Assembly (NCBI GenBank): GCA_037903475.1
Contig: JBAJFG010000460.1
Span: forward strand, 372,001 to 436,000
Reading direction: 5' to 3'
Source: Ancylostoma caninum
Lineage: Eukaryota; Nematoda; Chromadorea; Rhabditida; Ancylostomatidae
DNA: 64,000 bases
The notes under the pieces were generated by a model. The model did not search any database. It had not been told where the DNA came from and saw only the letters and a list, made by a program, of their open reading frames with translations. Shown here piece by piece: positions 49,185 to 62,126 of the stretch (positions are counted from its first letter, which is position 1; every line of letters starts with the position of its first letter). A program made the position numbers and the translations under genes.

Positions 49185-49244
49185 GAGATTACCCAGGGTA
49201 AGCATGTGTTTGAGGGTTTTAACACTGTTACCCTGGGTAGTCTC
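49185..49244. repeat. Inverted repeat of the TACCCTGGGTA family
   Basis: GAGATTACCCAGGGTAA (49185-49201) is complementary to TTACCCTGGGTAGTCTC (49228-49244) with one mismatch. A GTGATGCATGC motif follows. The 41.0-kb copy has the same arrangement. Confidence 0.65.
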
Positions 49245-49817
49245 TGTGATGCATGCCAGCCAAGGTCTTTGTGTAAACGGGCAAAGTGCAGAACTTCAAA
49301 CATTCCCGAAAGTATCTCGAAGAACTCAAAGAAATCTTGTACTCCAAATTGCGAACTGCAATGCCTGAAATTTTACAAAAGGTCAAGAGAGCTGCAGGAC
49401 ACCCCAGTAGAGTGGACCCGCTCATGCGCATCGCATCGCACTGTTTGGAAAGTTCTGGAAAAGGATAAATCTTACGAGTCGAGATATCAATGGCATGCGT
49501 GGATGAGCAGACAGAATGCTACATCTCACACAGAGCGAGACGCGCGAGCGGGTCCACACCACTGAATTCTCCTGTATTAATTACGGAAACTATTCATTGT
49601 CGCTTGCTTTTTTACAGATGCTCGACACATCAACCGTCGGGTGCAAGTCAATTCCTTCGCAATGTCAATACGCTTCGTGTAGAAATGTAATGTCTTTGCG
49701 GCTTATGTCGCTAAATGGCAACATTGAGAGGGAAATTTCAACATATGCGTGCGTCCGTGAGACGTCTCGCCTGCATATAGGCGGCGACTAAGCTGCCACT
49801 AAATGATCCCTTATCAC

Positions 49818-49900
49818 CAGGGGTGTGCGGGATTTTCCGTTTTCCACCCATTTTTGGCCTTCCTTTCTACGTTTTACGGTAACTCGCTCCAACGGGACCC
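49818..49900 (+). mobile_element. hAT-like terminal segment
   Basis: Begins CAGGGGTGTGCGGGATTTTC and continues with CCCATTTTTGGCCTTCC and TACGTTTTACGG. The start resembles 26227-26150 on the opposite strand. A segment near 50279-50360 shares CCCATTTTTAGCCTTCCG and GCGTTTTACGG. No transposase is present. Confidence 0.35.
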
Positions 49901-50796
49901 TTTGTGAATAATGTGATCCTCCTTAGATTCCAAACGTAATAGCTCCTGTAGTTGCCTTTTTGTCTGAACTTTTTTTTAGAATAGGTCTCTTCCAAAATAA
50001 AGCAAAGAAGTCGCACTTTTCACACTTCACAGCTTCTCGTCTACTTAAACGTTCAGTAAGAAACATGCTTATTGGTTATATAACTCTGATAATTTCTCGC
50101 AGTTAGGTGAAGGATAAATACTCCGCGATCTACCTACTTCTAGGCGTTTGAAGTAAGCACCGTCAGTAGATTGAAGTCACTTAATCACTTGAAAGAGTCA
50201 CCACTTATGCTGATGAAGAAGATACCTAGAAAATCCTTTGTTTGTTGAAAATGACTTTCGGTCGCAAAGCTATGCTTTTTTGGGCAAAATTTTCCAATTC
50301 ACGCTTCCCGTCTTCCGCCCATTTTTAGCCTTCCGTTTCCCTTTTTGCGTTTTACGGGGTTTAAAATTTTACTTGCGCACATGCCTGCTTACCACACAAA
50401 CAGCACCTGAGCCACACTCACCGCATACGCAATGATCTCAACTTGTAAAAATGTGAAAGTTTGTCGGTTTATTTGCGTGTTTGTACGTTTCGAATAGAAG
50501 TGTCGGAGGGTTGAGCGATTTGGGTCAAAATTTTCATGCAGACCCCTTGTAGAGGAGAAAGTTATAGTCTATTTCACACCGGGAATTGCTGCTCTGGTTA
50601 TCGATTTTATTTTATAATCGATCTTCCGCTACTTCTGCTCAGGGTCGGTGAGAACACGCTTACTTGGGTTCACTAACATGCCGACCACGAATATGAGGGT
50701 CATTTTGCATAAAATTGTCGATTCCTTAATTTTATCAATTTTTCAGTACTTCTGGTAAGCTTGACTTCGAAAATAATTAGGATTTCGAATGAATAA

Positions 50797-51400
50797 GGTT
50801 GCGGGACGTCTAATACCCAACCTGCACTGGAGCGTGGCTAGCTAGATGCAAACGCAGACAGTACTGCGACTAAAAGTTGATTAAAATACATTTTATTTTA
50901 TTTTATTTTATCACAGAGCTATTCATGGAAGCTATTTATTCATGGAGCTCTTCTTTGAAAAGAACCGAGAGTGCCGATGGACACAGAAGAAGTGCAGCAG
51001 AACTTCTGGTTAAAGGCAGCACCCACGGAAATGTTCGATCTCGAGATTTTATTACAGTTCGGGGTAATCTCGTGCGGTCAACATTGTTACAATGCTCAAA
51101 ACAGTCAAAACATTCGAAATCTCCGTTTTCCCGAACCTCTGGTCTGCTAATCTGTGCACTTTCTCGGTTTGGCTCATTCTCCATCAATTAGGCCTAGTAC
51201 TCCTCCAGCAAATACATCAAATGAGGCTGAAACTCTTTTACAGCCTCAGACCATCCATAGAGAACTTTTCCAAAATCTGAAACCCTTCAACTGAGTGATT
51301 TGATATACTTCCAAAGTCACTGCATACAGATAACGCTAACAAGGGCCAATCCACGCGGCTGCGACGATTGGCCAGGAATAAGGCCGGATGTCAGATTGGT
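50797..51400. mobile_element. Inverted-repeat element with TAATACCCAAC end (diverged copy)
   Basis: The left end GGTTGCGGGACGTCTAATAC matches the left end at 57675. The right end near 51365-51400 carries GATTGGCCAGGAATAAGGCC, a diverged form of the right end at 58078-58118. A GGCCAATC/GATTGGCC hairpin precedes it, as in the other copy. Confidence 0.45.
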
Positions 51401-52032
51401 GAAAACTGTCTTTGCTCCGTTGCGAACGCGTCCAAGCTTTCTCCAGCTCGCGTCGCTGTACAACTTTTCTCTCATAGGGTTTCGAGAACCTTACACATAG
51501 TTTCATCCTTCACGAATTAATCCGTAGTCCAGTAGCATTTGAATGCACTTGGTGAAGTTCATGCACAAGAAATCCTTTAGTTTACCCGGCTGCTTGGAAA
51601 ACGCTTCATAATTTTTCCATGCTGTCTCTTCTGTGATTTGCTCAATTATAGGGCATCACCGCCTAAATCCTCCTGTTTTTTTTATGCAACGAGCAGGAAA
51701 ATGTTCTTATTAAGGGCGAAGAGAATCAAAAAAAAATTATTGCCATTTGAACAAACATCTTACTAGCAGATAAATCACATGTCATACTACTTTCAGACCC
51801 GATAATGCAGAAAAATTCACATTTACTTTTTCTGATATATGAGCATAAACATACATGCATGCATTGAGAACAAATTTCACATGGAGTGGAAACCTAATGC
51901 AAATGGGAAATCTTCTGGGAAACAAATGAAAATCAGAAATGGTAAGGCAGATTCTTCCGTCTTGATGGAAACCTCTGGGCTACAACAGGCACATGGACAT
52001 GTCATTTCCCTTTTGTTCACCTTCTTCACTCT

Positions 52033-52266
52033 CTAATTGCCTTTATTTCCACTGGACTCACGAATCCTTCGCATTTCGAGACTGTCCCGGAGTGGTATCA
52101 TGCCCGGTGACGGCAACTCGGGCGTCTCATCCAGCTCGACGGTGGCCAGCAGTCGCATCACCTCATCGGTTGTTGTGGCATCTGGCTCCTTGACATGTGA
52201 GGTGGCGACAGCAGCAGCAAGCAGTACGGACAGTGTCAGGAGGTTGGCACGACCGTGGAACGACAT
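52033..52266 (-). CDS. Small putative secreted protein, 77 residues
   Basis: On the minus strand the frame from ATG 52264-52266 starts MSFHGRANLLTLSVLLAAAV, a good signal peptide with likely cleavage after ATS near residue 23. A 54-residue acidic, then basic, mature part follows (DEVMRLLATVELDETPELP, MRRIRESSGN). Codon composition is coding-like and GC-richer than the surroundings. In-frame ATGs extend upstream to 52344, but the signal peptide favours 52266. GTGAGT at about 52061-52056 could be a donor, so the real C-terminus may be spliced. The size and charge suggest a secreted peptide precursor, but no family was recognised and no dibasic-flanked repeats are visible. Confidence 0.5.
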   Translation of the reverse strand: MSFHGRANLLTLSVLLAAAVATSHVKEPDATTTDEVMRLLATVELDETPELPSPGMIPLRDSLEMRRIRESSGNKGN

Positions 52267-52344
52267 ACGGGTAATGTATGATCGGTCGTCGTAAAATGGG
52301 ATGTTCATTGATTTTGGTTCGAGAGTAGCAAATCCAGCTCCCAT

Positions 52345-53047
52345 TTACAAGTTATTACATGAACCGAACAGCACAACAAAATGCCGATCGACACGTGCGC
52401 TGCTCGATTCCGTCGAAAATCGCTAGACCTCCCTCCCTTCCCTCCAGGATTGTCCATTACTAGTGTGTCGACCGAATAATGTATTGGATATATTCGATGT
52501 TCGAATATTCGATTTTGAATAAGTCAGAAATTGGAATATTGGGAGAAGGGTGAGCCTTGCAGCCTTAGAGGAATGGAAGGAAGAGCTATAGAGCTTTTTG
52601 TTTTTGGGTCATTCAAATTTCTCGGACTCGCTCCAAAATTATTTGGTGAGTTAAATAAATTTAATTTTTTCAAATAATATTCATTTCGAATAGGATCTAA
52701 TTTCGAATTTCATTCGAGTAACACTATATTCATTACACAATTTTAAATTTTCGTTTATCCGTTAACTCGTTACGCTACGGGAAAGTGGCCGTTACGCCTC
52801 AATGCGTTGGTCCATTAATTTATTAATTTGTAAAAATTACGAGACGTGTTAAATATTCAAAATATGCAAAATTCAGCAATGTAACGAGATTTCTCATCAG
52901 ATAAAACCGTAATTAAACTAACGAAAAGAGTGGGATAGAGGTGAGCAAAATCTTGGGCCGAAAAATAGCAAAGCTTTAGAAGAAACTTCAGTCTGGAGAA
53001 GAAAACAAAAGTTCTTTGTCTGTTGCCAAGTGTAATACCTAGCTTAA
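52345..53047. other. Intergenic stretch, AT-rich
   Basis: No gene. It contains self-complementary TTCGAATATTCGA-type segments near 52495-52520. Confidence 0.4.
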
Positions 53048-53421
53048 AGGCAAAGTGTCATCTCGTTTTCGTGTTTGAGGTTTTGGCGGATCCTGAATCT
53101 CCCTGAATCCAGCAATGTACATACAATGTTACAAAACGTTCTCAAACCCGTTTTTTAGTCGTTCCTCGGGACGGGGTTTGGAACAGTTTGTCGAGCCGAA
53201 TGGACATCGGACACGTTGAGACGTGTTGGCCAACGCTGCAGCCGTGGCGGGCAGCCAGCACAGTCGTGGACCGCTCCGCCCAAGTGATCCGTGAGCTGCA
53301 CATTCGGACCCTCCGAAAACGGTTTTCCGGCACTTTTATGGGCTATGACGTATATCATTGGAATCAGCGTGACGAATAGGTCTAGAGTATGCCGATATCC
53401 ACACGAGGTGACACAGTGCCT
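53048..53421. mobile_element. TTAA-flanked inverted-repeat element, copy A
   Basis: Terminal repeats AGGCAAAGTGTCATCTCGT (left) and the complement of ACGAGGTGACACAGTGCCT (right) match with two mismatches. TTAA flanks both ends (53044-53047 and 53422-53425). The interior shares ACGTGTTGGCCAACGCTGCA and GCAGCCAGCACAG with copies B and C. No transposase. Confidence 0.8.
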
Positions 53422-53830
53422 TTAAGAAACAAGAACAACAGAGCAACTGAATGATAATCGTGTGTTTTCATTTAGGAGAGCAACGGTTTAGGAGGACAAT
53501 CACAAGTCTTGTTTATAAAACTTTATTTCACGACAACAAAAGCAGGCATTACAAGCAGAAGGAATTCATGTGGAGATGACGAAGATAAGTAGAAAAGGAG
53601 CCACATCTTGGAGTAGGAGCCGCTGCTGCGTCTGGTGCCGAATGTTGCGAATGTCCCGAATTTGGAGCTAACAGTTCCTCCCATCTGGGCTGAGCTTCGC
53701 CTCTCCTCGCACTCTACCGCTTCTCCTTTGTGCTCCGTCGGTCTATAAAACAGGAGTTTTGCGAAGTATGCTGAAGCGATTGTTTACGGTACCGATAGCT
53801 TATATAACAGCTGAAAGTAGAGAAGGTTAA
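53422..53830. other. Spacer between two transposon copies
   Basis: About 400 bp with no supported gene. Confidence 0.4.
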
Positions 53831-54115
53831 AGGCAGGGGTCCACCTCATTACCGTGGTTGAGCTAATAGCAGATTTTGCACCTCCTCGACACGCTGATTC
53901 CAGCGGTATAGGTAGATTCTCTCAAAACGGTCTTTAAACCCGTTTCGCAAGACGGGGCTTGTAACAGTTTGCTGACCCGAGTTGACGTGTGAAGTCGTTG
54001 ATCTTATTGAGTGAACACGCCCAGACTCGTTGGCCAACGCTGCAGCCATGGCAGGCAGCCAGCACAGATTGAAGCGATCCGCCTCCGGGCCCCAAAAATG
54101 TAGCCAGTTCGACCC
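53831..54115. mobile_element. TTAA-flanked inverted-repeat element, copy B (right end missing)
   Basis: The left end AGGCAGGGGTCCACCTCATT follows TTAA at 53827-53830. The interior is closely similar to the complement of copy C at 62.1-62.5 kb: ATTCCAGCGGTATA, GAGTTGACGTGTGAAG and CCAAAAATGTAGCC are shared. Similarity fades near 54115, so the right terminus appears lost. Confidence 0.7.
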
Positions 54116-56202
54116 TTTTAAAGTCATCAATACCATCCTTTTACCTTCCTCCCCCCCCCCCCTCCCCTCCCCAGCGCCTAAATGGTCTCCACAGCAATGC
54201 TAGAGCGAATTAGCGGATCAGAAATGAAAGTCGAGTATTTGCGTTCTTGTGATCCCGTATCCACCATGGCACCGCTGGCAATCAGAATCATTCAATTACT
54301 GGGCTGCAGCTGAGTACCTCGTCGTATTACAGAAATATCTATGCGAAATAGGGTATCGATACGTTCTAATGCGCCCTATGGAATCCCACTCCTTGGAAAC
54401 AAAATTTGTCGCCCGATCCGCCAAAAAACTGCTAAATATTGGTCACCGAATCCTTGCCATTCGAAATCGGATCAGCGTGAGCGCAAGGGTTGGATGCTCA
54501 AGGAAATTTGAAGATGAATACCGTATCCACATGAATTTTTATTGCTTTTATCCATTATGTCTAATGGATGTGAGGGGAATGATTGGAGGCATTGAAAAAT
54601 TTTTGTGCTGCGTGCTCATACGATTGCTTGTATCCGTACTTCTATGAGAAAAACCATTGCAAACTTTTGGCTCATAAAAAATTTTCCCTAACACTGGTAT
54701 TAACTAGTGACTAAATTCTCTCCATCATTTCTAACAGAACATTCGTGCCTCAACAGTTTAAAAAAGTGGCTGTGACGTCAGAATGATTTTTCTAGATGAC
54801 AGCAAAGGCGAAGAAGGTTTCAAAATTTCCATAGAACAGCTCTGAAAACTAAAATTTGTTCGAGACGTTTCCATAGCCAGCTCCTGGAATTATTGAATTG
54901 GGTCATTAATCTTTTTCCAAATTTTTTTTTTACATTCAAAGTTCAAACTGTCATGTCATTGCTCACTGATTGCTGCAAATCCCATCTTTTCTCTCCATTC
55001 CTCTCATTTCCTTCCTTTCCTTTTATTATACCGACTACTACTATGAAGTATGAAGAAAAACAGCTGCGACGATTTTGAGCTCAACTACGAACAGTAGACA
55101 TACTACTTCATCAGAAATGAAATGGATGGTTTTCTGTAGGTTTTAACGCGCCATGTAGTTTCAATAAGGGAAATGGTTGGTACGTGGAAGATTTTTCCAC
55201 TGTTATCGATACCTTCTCATTCCCCTTATACATAAACTAGGATAAGGTGCCACGAAAGCACGGAATAATGCAGAGTGGCTCCCCTTCTCTATTCAGTCAT
55301 TAAAACTATGGACAGTACTTAGAGAGCCTCGCTGAGGAATTATGGAAGGGTAAAGTCAAGATACGTTACACATGTTGATTTTCCCACCATTTTTTGTGAC
55401 CGTTAATCTTCTCTTTTACACTCGACCTATATGGAGATAAGAGCAATCTATCACCAGTCACTCGTGGCAAACTTCGCACATCAACGAGCGAAAAGAATCA
55501 TTTGATTTTGGCGCCAAGCAAATGCGTGGCGTCGTCAGTGAGCAGATGAATCACGGTGACGGACAAGGTCAACAAATAGAAACTAAACTCATTGCTGAAG
55601 TGTGGCGTATGAATTACTGTGGATAGGTTTGTCCACAAACCTGTTGACTGGACCCTTAATAGGAATTGGAGTCTCATCCACATATTTCATGTGAAATGTA
55701 CAACCCACACACTCAATTCATAGATTTTCCTTAATTTTTTCCTATGTGAAGAAGGAATTTTGACTGACTGTTTCGCAACGACAGAATAATCACTGCAAAG
55801 TGTGCATTGAGAAGCCATCCACTCAGTCTATGCGATTTCCAAACTAAATGCTATCATATTTCCTTCGGATTTTCTAATGCTACCATATTTCTTCATCTAT
55901 TATATTCATATTTATCGGAATTGAAATGAATACCACTGATAAGGCGTTTATTTTCTGCAGTGGTAGTGCGAAGATATACCTTACATCACTCCCCAGATAG
56001 AGAGGATGCACGAATACTTTCCAACACTTTACCAACAATAGATAAAATGTCAAATTCCAGTTTTTTGGTCCGTTCAATGAGAGAAAGGTTCAGTGAAATT
56101 GGTGCACGTACCAGTAGCAGTAACGAACAGGAAACAATTACATATTTATTCAAACACATAAACATGAGATTCTGATACCGAGTATTCGATTCGATGATTT
56201 GT
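54116..56202. other. Intergenic stretch before the histone cluster
   Basis: No supported gene. It holds a 12-base C run (54151-54162) and a short palindrome around TGGCGCCA at 55510. A 132-codon frame at 54249-54647 has no recognisable family. Confidence 0.4.
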
Positions 56203-56218
56203 GGCCCTAAAGAGGGCC
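56203..56218 (-). terminator. Histone 3' stem-loop of H3
   Basis: On the minus strand GGCCCT-CTTT-AGGGCC forms a 6-bp stem with a 4-nt loop. It is preceded by CTAACCCAAC and followed by ACAA, about 35 bases after the stop codon. An AATAAA lies 54 bases further on (56149-56144). Confidence 0.95.
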
Positions 56219-56251
56219 GTTGGGTTAGATTAGTTCAGCACAACTTGGCGC

Positions 56252-57674
<1,423 letters not shown>

Positions 57675-58118
57675 TTGCGAGACATCTAATACCCAACTTG
57701 TTGCGGGGCGGGCTGGCCTCATATAATGAGCACCCAATGCGAATAAGTGACGATTACGAATATTTGATCACAGAAGTCCATACCGACACGCGTGAAACTT
57801 CCAGAAGGGCCGTCAAGGTAAACGAAACCTGCAGAAGAAAGAGTTCTGGTTGAGATCGTCTGTGGACTCTCTGCTGCTGAGCTTCTGCATCGCTAGCTTG
57901 CTGAAGGCCTAGCGGTCTTTCAGCAAGTTGATCGGCATAAGATTAAAGTCCTTTACTCTTTCAGGATATGTATAGAACTCTTTTGAGACTCTGTCAGGAC
58001 CGTTCATTTGAGCAAACAGAGTGGCTTTCAACGTTGTTGCCATGCAGAAAATCCTAGGAAGCACCAATCGCCCGCAGCGATTGGCCAAGGACGAGGTTGG
58101 GTATTAGATGTCCGTAAA
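57675..58118. mobile_element. Inverted-repeat element with TAATACCCAAC ends
   Basis: Left end TTGCGAGACATCTAATACCC (57675 onward) and right end GGTTGGGTATTAGATGTCCG (58095-58114) are inverted copies. The interior includes a CCAATCG/CGATTGG hairpin near 58065-58084. No coding frame of note. A diverged copy is at 50797-51400. Confidence 0.7.
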
Positions 58119-59082
58119 CGCTCGTAATCCTATGGTTACTTGATGCTCTGAACACGAAAATCATATTAGTTTTACACTGCACTCCGATCTTACTAGGGTA
58201 ATATTGCAGCAAGAAACAGAAATTGTTAACTTTGGCAAGGAAATGACAACGTGAAGCGAAGCAGTGCTGATGTGCAAGACATTATTGTCTTTTATTGCCC
58301 TATAACGCCAGAAGTTTCCTCCCTGGTTCGGGAGGAGGGGAGGAGGAGAGGGCATTCAAGGTGATGAATACGCATATCGTGTCGACTTTGTACCGAAGCT
58401 CTATTTAGGTGACTGCAGCTAATGCTTTAGCTAACCATTTTCCTGCTGAAACTGGTATTTCATTTCATTCTCCTAAATTATTCCCATTACTCTCACCGTA
58501 ACTCTAGAAGAACGTGACGGCGATGACGCAAAACTTGTACAATTCTCGCGATAAAAGCATTAAATAACCACTTCATCGCCGCAGTGCAGATGCTTATCAG
58601 AATCCCAATGTCAACCAAATTTCTCTGCCTCCATGACTACCTGTACTGTGGTGAGATTAGTCAAAATTCCTGGAGAAGCTCTAAGCATCTACCTCATCCA
58701 GACTGGGCGAGTATTCGTAGCGGAATGTGATATATCTTGTTACCATTACCAGCACTTGTTATTGATGACTAACTAGGATCGTTGGAGCAAATTGAATGTA
58801 TCCATTTTCCCCAAGAGAACTTAGAACGACGTCCTTCAACGTGACATCCATGCATCCCACCACTTGCGGAGTGATTTCACGTTAACGCTTCTCACACACT
58901 GATGGACTGCGTAGCATTCTACAAACATATGTGTTCTGTTTTTGGCGCTCTCTTAGAGTCGACGCAACAAACAAATTGGAAAGGTACGCATGAACCTATT
59001 ATGAGAACACAAAAATTGTAAATTTTATTCATTCAAATTTTATTAAGTATTCAATGCATAACCAGTATTCGACAAAAATTGT
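58119..59082. other. Spacer between the transposon and H2A
   Basis: No gene. Part of it (58690-58780) resembles 23960-24015 (GCGGAATGTGATATATCTTG compared with GCGAAATGTGGTTTATCTTA), so an old dispersed repeat is present. Confidence 0.4.
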
Positions 59083-59098
59083 GGCCCTAAAGAGGGCC
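59083..59098 (-). terminator. Histone 3' stem-loop of H2A
   Basis: Identical to the H3 element: stem GGCCCT/AGGGCC, loop CTTT, flank CTAACCCAAC on the 5' side. An AATAAA lies about 39 bases beyond (59044-59039). Confidence 0.95.
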
Positions 59099-59135
59099 GT
59101 TGGGTTAGATTTAGCACGAGTGCAGCACAAGGATT

Positions 59136-59519
59136 TTATTCCTTGTCTCCAGCGGACTTCTTGGGCAGGAGAACAGCCTGGATGTTGGGCAGAACTCCAC
59201 CCTGAGCGATGGTCACACCGGACAGCAGTTTGTTGAGCTCCTCGTCGTTGCGGACGGCGAGCTGGAGGTGGCGGGGGTTGATCCTGGTCTTCTTGTTGTC
59301 ACGGGCAGCGTTGCCGGCCAGCTCCAGCACCTCAGCAGCGAGGTATTCGAGGACTGCGGCCAGGTAGACGGGGGCTCCTCCTCCGATGCGTCCTGCGTAG
59401 TTGCCCTTGCGGAGCATGCGGTGCAGACGACCGACGGGGAACTGAAGTCCTGCTCGGGACGAGCGCGACTTGGCCTTGCCTCCGCTCTTGGCTTTGCCTC
59501 CTTTTCCGCGTCCAGACAT
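59136..59519 (-). CDS. H2A: Histone H2A
   Basis: 127 residues starting [20 protein letters not shown] and ending [11 protein letters not shown], the usual nematode length. An in-frame ATG ten codons upstream is ignored because MSGRGKG is the family start. Histone-fold landmarks [31 protein letters not shown] and NDEELNKLL are intact. Slight differences from typical H2A are seen in [15 protein letters not shown]. The H2A.Z/H2A.X signatures (SQEY tail) are absent, so this is canonical H2A. Divergently transcribed from H2B with 187 bp between start codons, so the promoter is shared. Confidence 0.98.
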   Translation of the reverse strand: MSGRGKGGKAKSGGKAKSRSSRAGLQFPVGRLHRMLRKGNYAGRIGGGAPVYLAAVLEYLAAEVLELAGNAARDNKKTRINPRHLQLAVRNDEELNKLLSGVTIAQGGVLPNIQAVLLPKKSAGDKE

Positions 59520-59706
59520 AACGACGATTGAGAACTGCGAGATGTACACTCACGGGTGACAATGGGACCGCGGCGCAGCTTATATAGGGTTTGCGCGATA
59601 GACCGCCCCTGCGACGGTACGGGGCGGGCTAGCGCAGCAGCTGGTGCATAAAAGAGCGCCTCGCGAACTGTTCCTCACCCACTGACTACCCAGTGAACCT
59701 CGAGTC
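59520..59706. promoter_or_regulatory. Divergent H2A/H2B promoter
   Basis: 187 bp between the two ATGs, GC-rich. TATA-like elements point both ways: CCTATATAAG on the minus strand (59588-59579) for H2A and CATAAAAG (59647-59654) for H2B. GC boxes (GACCGCCCC and GGGGCGGGC near 59600-59630) lie between them. Confidence 0.75.
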
Positions 59707-60078
59707 ATGCCACCAAAGCCGTCTGCCAAGGGAGCGAAGAAGGCCGCGAAGAGCCAGAAGGCCAGCCGATCCGGAGACAAGAAGAGGAGAAAGAGCCGCA
59801 AGGAGAGCTACTCCGTCTACATCTACCGCGTGCTGAAGCAGGTGCACCCCGACACCGGTGTCTCGTCGAAGGCGATGTCCATCATGAACTCGTTCGTGAA
59901 CGACGTCTTCGAGCGCATCGCTGTTGAGGCTTCCCGCCTTGCCCAGTACAACAAGCGCTCGACGATCTCCTCCCGCGAAATCCAGACCGCCGTCCGCCTG
60001 ATCCTCCCCGGAGAGCTCGCCAAGCACGCCGTGTCCGAGGGCACCAAGGCCGTCACCAAGTACACCTCCAGCAAGTAA
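59707..60078 (+). CDS. H2B: Histone H2B
   Basis: 123 residues from [20 protein letters not shown] to AVTKYTSSK, typical of nematode H2B. The fold landmarks [32 protein letters not shown] and [20 protein letters not shown] are intact, and the C-terminal Lys of AVTKYTSSK, target of H2B ubiquitination, is present. Intronless and GC-rich. Paired head-to-head with H2A so that dimer partners are co-expressed. Confidence 0.98.
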   Translation: MPPKPSAKGAKKAAKSQKASRSGDKKRRKSRKESYSVYIYRVLKQVHPDTGVSSKAMSIMNSFVNDVFERIAVEASRLAQYNKRSTISSREIQTAVRLILPGELAKHAVSEGTKAVTKYTSSK

Positions 60079-60114
60079 ATCACTTGCAACTGGTGCACTC
60101 AAATCTAACCCAAC

Positions 60115-60130
60115 GGCCCTCTTTAGGGCC
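60115..60130 (+). terminator. Histone 3' stem-loop of H2B
   Basis: GGCCCT-CTTT-AGGGCC, 36 bases after the stop, within CTAACCCAAC...ACAAG flanks. An AATAAA follows at 60169-60174. Confidence 0.95.
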
Positions 60131-62126
60131 ACAAGTTCTATCGAATACTAGTATCTGTGATATCTATAAATAAATGCATTTTCTTTGAAATGTTGTGCAC
60201 AAAGTGGGTTGTGTGAATTCAGTCACGTCCCTTTGACTCCGCGGTTTTGGGTTCCACTCCTTCGGTGCTGGTGAACTTGGAGAACACCAAAATTTATTGT
60301 TTTGTCAATTTATGCCTCTAAGCCACTGTGAAAGGTGGAACAGCGAAAAACACGCTGGGTTAGGAGTCATCTAAGGAGACTTCTCAGCAGGGTCTGGTAA
60401 TCTTTGTTCAGGAGAAAAGTGTTTTTTTTTTCAAAGAAATAGTGTATTTTTTTTCAAAGAAATAGATGAACTTATTACGGTAATGCTTGTTTGTGCTCTT
60501 CCGACAGTGGTGTTCAACTTTTTGCAATTTTGAAGCTCTATTTTGAAGGATAGCCTCTTCGAAAAAAGGATATGATCGACGGTCAAAGGCAACACCCATT
60601 TTGCTTTTCGTGTCTGAGATTTTTCCCCATCAGTTCTGCGAAGACAGTAGCAACTTTACCGTTTCTAAGATATAGCTTTTTGAATGGCTAAGATCCAGGA
60701 CCAGGAGGAGCGCATGGAGTCGGTCGATCGAATTTTGGTGGCAGGATAGCGTTTGAGGCAGTTGATTTGGTGGGCAGGCATTTCTCCCTTACTATTATAG
60801 CTAATTCTTAGCCTTGGCTTAGCTATTTGGCTTTTTTTTAGCTTTTTTTTGCCTTACTTAACAGAACGAATTTCTCCATTTATCATTTTACAGCAGTGCT
60901 ACTTCTTTATGGCTGATTTCCGTCAGTGTCTCATTTTCGAATTTTTTTTCATGTTTCCGGGATCGTATAAAATTTGTGGGTGCTTCTGCGAAACCTTGGC
61001 CATTCGTTTTCTTTCGTTAATCTCTCCGTTAATCTGGCACGCTGCAAAACTCTTCCCAAGACGATTCCTGCAAGAAAACAGCCGACAAAAAAGACAGTGT
61101 TACCGACTTTTTTTGCTTCGGTCCACATTGAACAGCTAGCGCATCTCGGCTCACCCTGCTCAAAAGCGGTGAGCTGAGAGGTTCAAGAAAACGATGCAGC
61201 ATTGTGATAGTGTTCAGTGCGCAAGATTAGCTTGAAATATGCCGAGAATTCGAGATCGGATATTTCCGTGCCTTCAAAAGAATACTGAAATACATTGTAG
61301 AGTAGACGCAAGCAAATCCTGAATGTGCACAGAAACCTATACACTTCTACTAAGTCATATTTTTAGCGTTCAGTTAAAATTATCTCTTCATACTGTGCGT
61401 AAGGATGAAAACAAACCCCGGACGCTCTGAAGGTGGAGGCATCTTTTCACGCTAGTCGCTATGAATTTGAAATTGGGCGCGAGCCACGCCATCTCATTAT
61501 CTCCGCTGACGAGCCCCGAGTAGAGAAAAAAATAACAGTTTTGGTGTTTACTATGGAATAACAGGCACATTTGTTGAACCACCCTCCCGCTTGCAAAATG
61601 CAAGGGGTCTTCCACCAAATTTGTCACTTCTCTGTTCACCTCGATTAGTGCTTATTTCGTGGATTCATTCGTTCACGAAGCTAGGTGTGATGGACAGGAA
61701 TCTACACACACATTATGTTTGCAAAGACCTGGGCTCAACACTCAACAGCTGCTTTATCTGGTGACCTTGCGTTTCCCAGGCTGCTGACCTATCCTCTAAT
61801 CCACATAGAAAATACAGCTTTGCGCTGTGGCAAACAAACACCGGTCATCATTTAATTGCGTCATTTAGTAGCATTAATGACCATTACTGTCGGCATAGCC
61901 TATCAAATGTGCTTAACCAACCTTTCCCGTGCGGCTAAGGCTCATCGTCACGTCAGGTGGGCAGGTGGAGCAGCCGTGGACTCGGACAGTTACTTATGAG
62001 CAGTGGGGAGAATAGATCCTTACAAAACGAGGTGCCAGACGGGAACATGTAAAGGTTACACAGTTGTCTGGGTTGTTCGAGGCCATTAGGCCAGACGAGC
62101 TTGGAGTTGTGCAGAAATGGGTTTAA
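60131..62126. other. Spacer between H2B and the transposon copy
   Basis: No supported gene. T-rich tracts occur near 60420-60465 and 60830-60850. A short GC-rich patch at about 60680-60735 starts with ATG but stops after 21 codons. Confidence 0.45.

Larger units (their letters stand above)
48528..52032. other. Repeat-rich intergenic stretch
   Basis: No supported gene. It holds the inverted repeat at 49185-49244, a hAT-like end at 49818, a related segment near 50279-50360, a G run of 11 at 48956-48966, an (ATTTT)n tract near 50888 and an inverted-repeat element at 50797-51400. A 141-codon frame at 49140-49565 runs through the inverted repeat and matches nothing I know. Confidence 0.45.

Noticed and set aside
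49140..49565. 141-codon plus-strand frame
   Set aside because: It passes straight through an inverted repeat and lacks any domain; likely chance.
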